Source: JBBSUQ01 sp964389755 (GTDB lineage: Bacteria > Bacteroidota > Bacteroidia > Flavobacteriales_D > Crocinitomicaceae). Taken from it: a stretch of DNA of 8,120 nt. A program made the position numbers and the translations under genes. Of the stretch, positions 4,634 through 8,120 are shown in pieces. The stretch is from NCBI GenBank assembly GCA_964389755.1, contig CAYMEW010000061.1:1-8120 (forward strand), read 5' to 3'. The notes under the pieces are model-generated. The model made no database searches. It was not told where the DNA came from and worked only from the letters and a program-made list of their open reading frames with translations. The first letter of the stretch is position 1, and each line of letters starts with the position of its first letter.

Positions 4634-5596
4634 ATGAAAATGAAGTACTTTTTCAGCCTGCTACTGGTAGCTATCGTGCTCGGTTCGTGTAAAACCTCTT
4701 TTCGTATTTCCGTAAAAGAACCGGCCTATGTGAAGTTGCCCGATGATGTGAAAGGACTCGGGGTGGTAAACGGCGTTACACGCGAGAACAGCCCGGAAGA
4801 GGTGATTGCCGACGTGCTGACCTCGCAAAGCCTGAACGGGAACGTCCTTGCTTCTGAAAATGCCGATGAAGGCGTACTGCGCGCGCTGAGCAGGTCGGAT
4901 GCAATGTACGGACAGTTGTTGCAGAATACGGACTTACACAACGTAGACGGTTCCGTGAACTGGACGCAACTCGATACGCTTTGCGCACAAAACAATTTGC
5001 AGGGCATCATTGAGTTCACATCGATTAAAACCATCTCTCCGGTCGGGGGAAGTGTGCTGGCCAATGCCACCGGCCAGTCTTCCACGCAACTGCAGGGGTA
5101 TCTGTATGCCAACCTCTACCTGGCCGGGTCGCACCAGGCCATCGAAAAGCTGGATGTTCGCCGCAACTACGTTATACCCCTCAGCGGCTCCTCCATAATC
5201 GCAATTCTCAATGACATTCAGCAAAAACAACAGTATTACCGCTCATTGGGTTATGAACTGGGCTATGGACTGGGCAGCATGTTATACCCGAACTGGGTGT
5301 GGGTAAACCGCCAGTATTATACGAAGGGCAGCAGCGCATTGAAACGGGCCCGGCCTATGATCAGAAACGGGAACTGGAACATTGCCGAAGAGGTTTTACT
5401 ACAGGATGTGGACAACCCGAAAGAAAAAGTCCGTGGCCGAACGCTTTTTAACCTGGCGCTGATCAAAGAGGGGCAGGGAGATATTGATGCCGCAATCGCT
5501 TATGCCGAACGGGCCGCGCTTGAATGCGGAAATAAAGCTGCGAATGAATACCTCGTGGCATTGCGCTACCGCGCCGCCCAACTTCAACAATTGTAG
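4634..5596 (+). CDS. Bacteroidota lipoprotein, DUF6340-like
   Basis: A 320-residue protein with a lipoprotein signal peptide: MKMK, a hydrophobic core, and lipobox LGSC with the acylated Cys at residue 19. It should be anchored in a membrane facing the periplasm or the outside. The opening of the mature part (PAYVKLPDDVKGLGVVNGV) and overall length resemble Bacteroidota lipoproteins annotated, as I recall, as DUF6340; I could not check this. The centre (about 110-190) looks beta-rich. The C-terminus (RGRTLFNLALIKEGQGDIDAAIAYAERAA, split here as residues 266-294) resembles TPR helices, suggesting protein-protein contact. It has its own -7 box and lies just after the two-component operon, so it may be a target of that regulator. 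It converges with the minus-strand gene at 5674 and shares a terminator with it. Confidence 0.85.
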   Translation: MKMKYFFSLLLVAIVLGSCKTSFRISVKEPAYVKLPDDVKGLGVVNGVTRENSPEEVIADVLTSQSLNGNVLASENADEGVLRALSRSDAMYGQLLQNTDLHNVDGSVNWTQLDTLCAQNNLQGIIEFTSIKTISPVGGSVLANATGQSSTQLQGYLYANLYLAGSHQAIEKLDVRRNYVIPLSGSSIIAILNDIQQKQQYYRSLGYELGYGLGSMLYPNWVWVNRQYYTKGSSALKRARPMIRNGNWNIAEEVLLQDVDNPKEKVRGRTLFNLALIKEGQGDIDAAIAYAERAALECGNKAANEYLVALRYRAAQLQQL

Positions 5597-5602
5597 ATCA
5601 AA

Positions 5603-5630
5603 AAACCGTTCGTCAACTGGCGAACGGTTT
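5603..5630. terminator. bidirectional terminator between convergent genes
   Basis: AAACCGTTCG (5603-5612) and CGAACGGTTT (5621-5630) form a perfect 10-bp stem with an 8-nt loop. It lies 7 nt after the stop of the plus-strand lipoprotein gene and 44 nt beyond the stop of the minus-strand gene. The T-run is longer on the minus strand (six T) than on the plus strand (three T), so it probably serves both genes but the minus-strand one better. Confidence 0.8.
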
Positions 5631-5673
5631 CAGAATTAAACCTATAAGCGCAATGTCTGTAAATGGGCGTCGT

Positions 5674-7119
5674 TTATTTGCTCATGCGCAAACGCGTCCG
5701 TTTCTCGTCCTGTGTTTTCAGGCTTTCCACCTGTGTCGACGATTTGCCTTGCTGACGGAGCATAAAGCCCTGGAAACTGTGACTGAGATACAGGGGCGAA
5801 GTGTTCGTTCCCGAGAAGGACACACCCGTGTGGCAGGAGAAACAATTGGCCAGGTTTCCCGCCTTAATACTTTGAATGTTTGATTCGAAGGTCTGCATAA
5901 AACTCTCCATCGTAACGTTTGCACAATTCATGCTGCCACGGGCCGAACTACCGGTTGTGACGTTGGCAATGCTGTACCCCAGGCTTGTAATCAGCTGCGC
6001 TTGCTGTAGGGGCGTTTTTCCGTCCATGTTCAGCCAAATCGATCCGTTGTAGAAATAGTGCTGCCAGACATCTGTCAATTGTCCTTTCACACATTCGTTA
6101 ATTCCCTGCACGTTGTTAAAGTTCACCGGCTCTTCCTGTGAAGTAGTCATGAATCCGCCGGTGCTGTCGCGCGGAACGCCATACTGGAACAGGTCGAATA
6201 CCCGGTAGGGAGTGATCCCGAGTTTTGTAGCGGAATCGTAACGGATCCCGTCGATACCTGTAACATTTCCGGCCGCGAAGAGCATTTTGTCAGCTGTGGA
6301 ACTTGCGGAATTCGCAGACCAGTCGTAATTCGGAGCGAGGTCGTCATGTTCAAAAGTCGCCCAGATAAACTCGGGATGATTTTGTACAACGCCCACGACG
6401 TGCATGCCGATGAGTGCGACCGATACATTGGAGAACGTTTTTCCTGCATCGGACGATAAGGAAGCAGTCGTAATGTAATAATCGGACTGTTTTCCGGTGG
6501 GAATTGCACTAACGGGTACCCAAGCGGCTTTCAGTTCGAAGGAACCGACCGGGAACGTACTGTCATTGGAGGCCGGCACTTGTTTATTTGCGATCATGGC
6601 GGCGAAACTCAAGCCGGATTTGTACATGAGGTTATTCATGTGAATGGAATAGTATACGGTCTCGCTTGTGCCGCTGTTGTAGTTCGGGTTCGTTTTGAGG
6701 ATCGGGTTATTCGTACCTGCCTGGTTGATCTCCTGCAGTACAACGGTCGTTCCCTGCGGAACCTGGATGAGTTCCATGTGCGGGGTAACCTGCTTGATGA
6801 GGTCGGTATTGAGGAATAGCGGGTTGTTGCCTTTATCGGGTTTTGTAAGCCAGAGAAATTTGTTCCAGGACCACTGGTGAAAGATCTGGTTGCTGGTGCT
6901 GGACGTATCGAAAGGGCTCCCGGGACCTTCAGCCGGAGCGGGTGTCTGGCTGTGCGGAAACCAGGATGGCTGGGTAATACACAATTCGTTGGCAGGTATT
7001 TCTACCGGGGCGTACTCGTTTTTTTTCGCCATGGAGCCTTTGTCCGAGTTACAGTGAGTGAGCAGCGCCAGACTCAGCGCTGCGAACCCAATCAAAAAAA
7101 GCGGAAAGCGGTTTTTCAT
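5674..7119 (-). CDS. putative lipoprotein with one CxxCH haem-c motif
   Basis: A 481-residue exported protein. The N-terminus (MKNRF, then a hydrophobic core to LALLTHC) looks like a lipoprotein signal with Cys23, but His at -1 of the lipobox is unusual. The mature part contains WSWNKFLWLT (about 83-92), FIWATFEHDDLAP (251-263) and, near the end, CFSCHTG with the c-type haem signature C426-x-x-C429-H430; Met453 is a possible distal ligand. I recall proteins combining WNKFLWL and W-x-T-F-E-H motifs with a late CxxCH in other bacteria, without a known role. A monohaem redox or electron-transfer function outside the cytoplasm is inferred from the motif alone. It stands alone on its strand, with a possible TACCTTCG box 20 nt upstream and a shared hairpin terminator downstream. 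Confidence 0.85.
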   Translation of the reverse strand: MKNRFPLFLIGFAALSLALLTHCNSDKGSMAKKNEYAPVEIPANELCITQPSWFPHSQTPAPAEGPGSPFDTSSTSNQIFHQWSWNKFLWLTKPDKGNNPLFLNTDLIKQVTPHMELIQVPQGTTVVLQEINQAGTNNPILKTNPNYNSGTSETVYYSIHMNNLMYKSGLSFAAMIANKQVPASNDSTFPVGSFELKAAWVPVSAIPTGKQSDYYITTASLSSDAGKTFSNVSVALIGMHVVGVVQNHPEFIWATFEHDDLAPNYDWSANSASSTADKMLFAAGNVTGIDGIRYDSATKLGITPYRVFDLFQYGVPRDSTGGFMTTSQEEPVNFNNVQGINECVKGQLTDVWQHYFYNGSIWLNMDGKTPLQQAQLITSLGYSIANVTTGSSARGSMNCANVTMESFMQTFESNIQSIKAGNLANCFSCHTGVSFSGTNTSPLYLSHSFQGFMLRQQGKSSTQVESLKTQDEKRTRLRMSK

Positions 7120-7139
7120 AAGTAGAAGTGTTTACAGGG

Positions 7140-7147
7140 CGAAGGTA
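7140..7147 (-). promoter_or_regulatory. possible -7 box for the haem-c lipoprotein gene
   Basis: On the minus strand this reads TACCTTCG, one base from TAnnTTTG. It lies 20 nt before the ATG at 7119, similar spacing to the boxes at 4611 and 7845. No clear -33 TTTG was found. Confidence 0.35.
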
Positions 7148-7271
7148 TGAAGGTGCCTCAGACTGGGAACGCGTAGAAATACGTGATTTGCCCGAGCGCA
7201 ATTTTACGGCCTTCGTGTTTTTCCTGTAAATACAGTTCATCGCAAGCGGAAGAACTTGCACGGAACCTGCC

Positions 7272-7289
7272 CCGGAAGAGCAATTCCGG
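7272..7289 (-). terminator. hairpin just after the YcxB-like stop codon
   Basis: CCGGAA (7272-7277) pairs with TTCCGG (7284-7289) around a 6-nt loop, directly adjoining the TGA at 7290-7292. There is no T-run after it on the minus strand, so it is a weak terminator at best. It may instead stabilise the message end, with read-through into the gene at 7119 remaining possible. Confidence 0.3.
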
Positions 7290-7826
7290 TCAGCGGGTGT
7301 TCTTTAGGATATTCACGCGTAAACCCGCCTCTTCGAAAAGTTTCCGGATGTCATTGGGATCCGTGTCGACCCGTTCTTTTGAAAAGAAAATGTAGAACCC
7401 GTCGATGAAGCGGATGAAAAAGTGTCTTTGAGTTTCGTCAATACGAAGTATGGTAGACAGATCGGCATTGAATTCGCGCTTTGAGGTGTGTGAATAGATC
7501 CATCCGTCCTTTAATTCAATTGTTCCCGTTTCCCCGAAGCGTGCGGAAAGCTGTTCACGATTATGCACGCGGTACATGCTTTTGATCCGCTGCTTGTAGT
7601 AACGCGGATAAACGAGCACCCAAACCAGTAGAAAGGCGGTCGGGATCATCAGGAAGTAATTGTGCAGGCGGAAAGCGGTATATGCAGTCATGACGGCTGC
7701 CAGGAAGATCATGGTGCGTCCCCTGTTGCGCTGTGCCGAATGACTTTGCGAGTGCATGGCGGTGTACAACTGGAAATCCAGGAAATCCTGTTCTGTGACG
7801 GTGTATTGAAAACGATTGACGGGCAT
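7290..7826 (-). CDS. small two-helix membrane protein, YcxB-like
   Basis: A 178-residue protein when started at the ATG at 7826 (MPVNRFQYTVTEQDFLDF). A longer in-frame start at 7961 would add 45 residues, but these are encoded partly by the 11-bp tandem repeat and lack protein character, so I reject it. Residues 6-25 (YTVTEQDFLDFQLYTAMHS) resemble the opening of YcxB-like proteins. Two membrane helices follow at about 37-53 and 57-74, then the basic stretch YPRYYKQRIKSMYR. The C-terminal domain (about 100-172) is beta-rich, with IELKDGWIYSHTS and FFIRFIDGFYIFFSK, like the cytoplasmic domain of that family. Function of the family is not known to me. A TATATTCG box lies 18 nt upstream. Confidence 0.8.
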   Translation of the reverse strand: MPVNRFQYTVTEQDFLDFQLYTAMHSQSHSAQRNRGRTMIFLAAVMTAYTAFRLHNYFLMIPTAFLLVWVLVYPRYYKQRIKSMYRVHNREQLSARFGETGTIELKDGWIYSHTSKREFNADLSTILRIDETQRHFFIRFIDGFYIFFSKERVDTDPNDIRKLFEEAGLRVNILKNTR

Positions 7827-7844
7827 TGCCTTGTTCTTGTAGGA

Positions 7845-7852
7845 CGAATATA
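7845..7852 (-). promoter_or_regulatory. possible -7 box for the YcxB-like gene
   Basis: The minus strand reads TATATTCG, one base from TAnnTTTG, 18 nt before the ATG at 7826. The same TTCG variant occurs in the box proposed for the haem-c lipoprotein gene (7140-7147). The 11-bp array begins about 60 bp further upstream. This box also argues against the longer start at 7961. Confidence 0.4.
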
Positions 7853-7915
7853 CGCAGAAAGCGGGATGCCGTGGCGGAAAATTCGGCGTTAAATTGCTAA
7901 CACTTTGTTTGGTAT

Positions 7916-8014
7916 ATGGACATTTCATGCGGTATTTATGCCGTATCCATGCGCCATTCATGGGATATTTATACGTTGTTTGTGCGGTATTTAAGTGATG
8001 TTTATATCATCTGT
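7916..8014. repeat. degenerate tandem array with exact 11-bp period
   Basis: Starting at 7916, successive 11-bp steps (7916, 7927, 7938, 7949, 7960, 7971, 7982, 7993, 8004) give units close to the consensus ATGCGGTATTT, with no insertion or deletion over nine steps. The units at 7927 (ATGCGGTATTT) and 7982 (GTGCGGTATTT) differ by one base; others keep the ATG-like start and the T-rich end. Units from 8015 on are not clearly related. An 11-bp period is close to one helical turn, so the T-tracts fall on one face of the DNA. The array is upstream of the YcxB-like gene and its proposed promoter. I see no sign that it is coding. Confidence 0.75.
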
Positions 8015-8093
8015 TAATTTTTAGTTTATCTGATTTAAGCAGCAGGTAAAGCTTCGGAAGACTGTTTTTCCTGATATACAGTTTATTGCATCC

Positions 8094-8120
8094 TACTTTT
8101 TTTCATTGCCAAAAAAAGTA
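8094..8120. repeat. A/T-rich inverted repeat at the window edge
   Basis: TACTTTTTTT (8094-8103) and AAAAAAAGTA (8111-8120) are perfect reverse complements around the 7-nt loop CATTGCC. The stem reaches the last base of the window, so it may extend further. Being almost all A-T it is not a classical terminator, but similar T-run/A-run hairpins occur between genes in Bacteroidota as I recall. Confidence 0.6.

Noticed and set aside
7049..7261. 70-codon minus-strand frame overlapping the haem-c lipoprotein start
   Set aside because: It overlaps the well-supported lipoprotein gene in another frame, crosses its likely promoter and has no recognisable protein features.
7827..7961. Upstream extension of the YcxB-like protein to an ATG at 7961
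   Set aside because: The extra 45 residues come from the tandem repeat and promoter region, and the family-like opening begins at the ATG at 7826.

Overview
The window looks like chromosomal DNA from a Bacteroidota bacterium, most likely in or near the Chitinophagaceae. The reasons are: a match to the Bacteroidota -7 promoter box TAnnTTTG (4611-4618), little use of strong Shine-Dalgarno sites, terminators built as A-run/hairpin/T-run, family-typical hypothetical proteins, and a GC-rich intergenic repeat of a type I recall from this phylum. The placement is inference; no rRNA or tRNA is present to fix it.

Layout. Positions 1-170 hold a 29-bp tandem repeat and a short 11-bp-periodic stretch, followed by a plus-strand gene of unknown function (171-923). 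Positions 924-1135 carry two hairpins that are good intrinsic terminators only on the minus strand. They lie downstream of a 43-codon minus-strand ORF (1136-1267) that is too short for ordinary gene calling. Positions 1268-1988 appear non-coding and repeat-rich: a GC-rich interspersed element, a partial copy of its end, and a 25-bp hairpin repeat present twice.

Positions 1989-4535 form a compact plus-strand operon of four genes: a small protein with a C-terminal CPKTC motif, a seven-helix membrane protein, a one-helix NarL/DegS-type histidine kinase and a NarL/FixJ response regulator. The first three genes overlap and the fourth follows after 18 nt. It reads as a two-component system whose sensor may be split over separate polypeptides, with the membrane protein and perhaps the small protein supplying the input. 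Directly downstream are a nested inverted repeat with a perfect 14-bp palindrome, a good promoter and a lipoprotein gene (4634-5596), which is a candidate target of the regulator.

That lipoprotein gene converges on a minus-strand gene for a putative lipoprotein with one CxxCH haem-c motif (5674-7119); the two share a hairpin terminator. The last gene (7290-7826, minus) encodes a small two-helix membrane protein resembling the YcxB-like family. Upstream of it is a degenerate tandem array with an exact 11-bp period (7916 to about 8014), and the window ends in an A/T-rich inverted repeat. The 11-bp array, its weaker echo at 76-108 and the putative split-sensor operon are the most interesting items.
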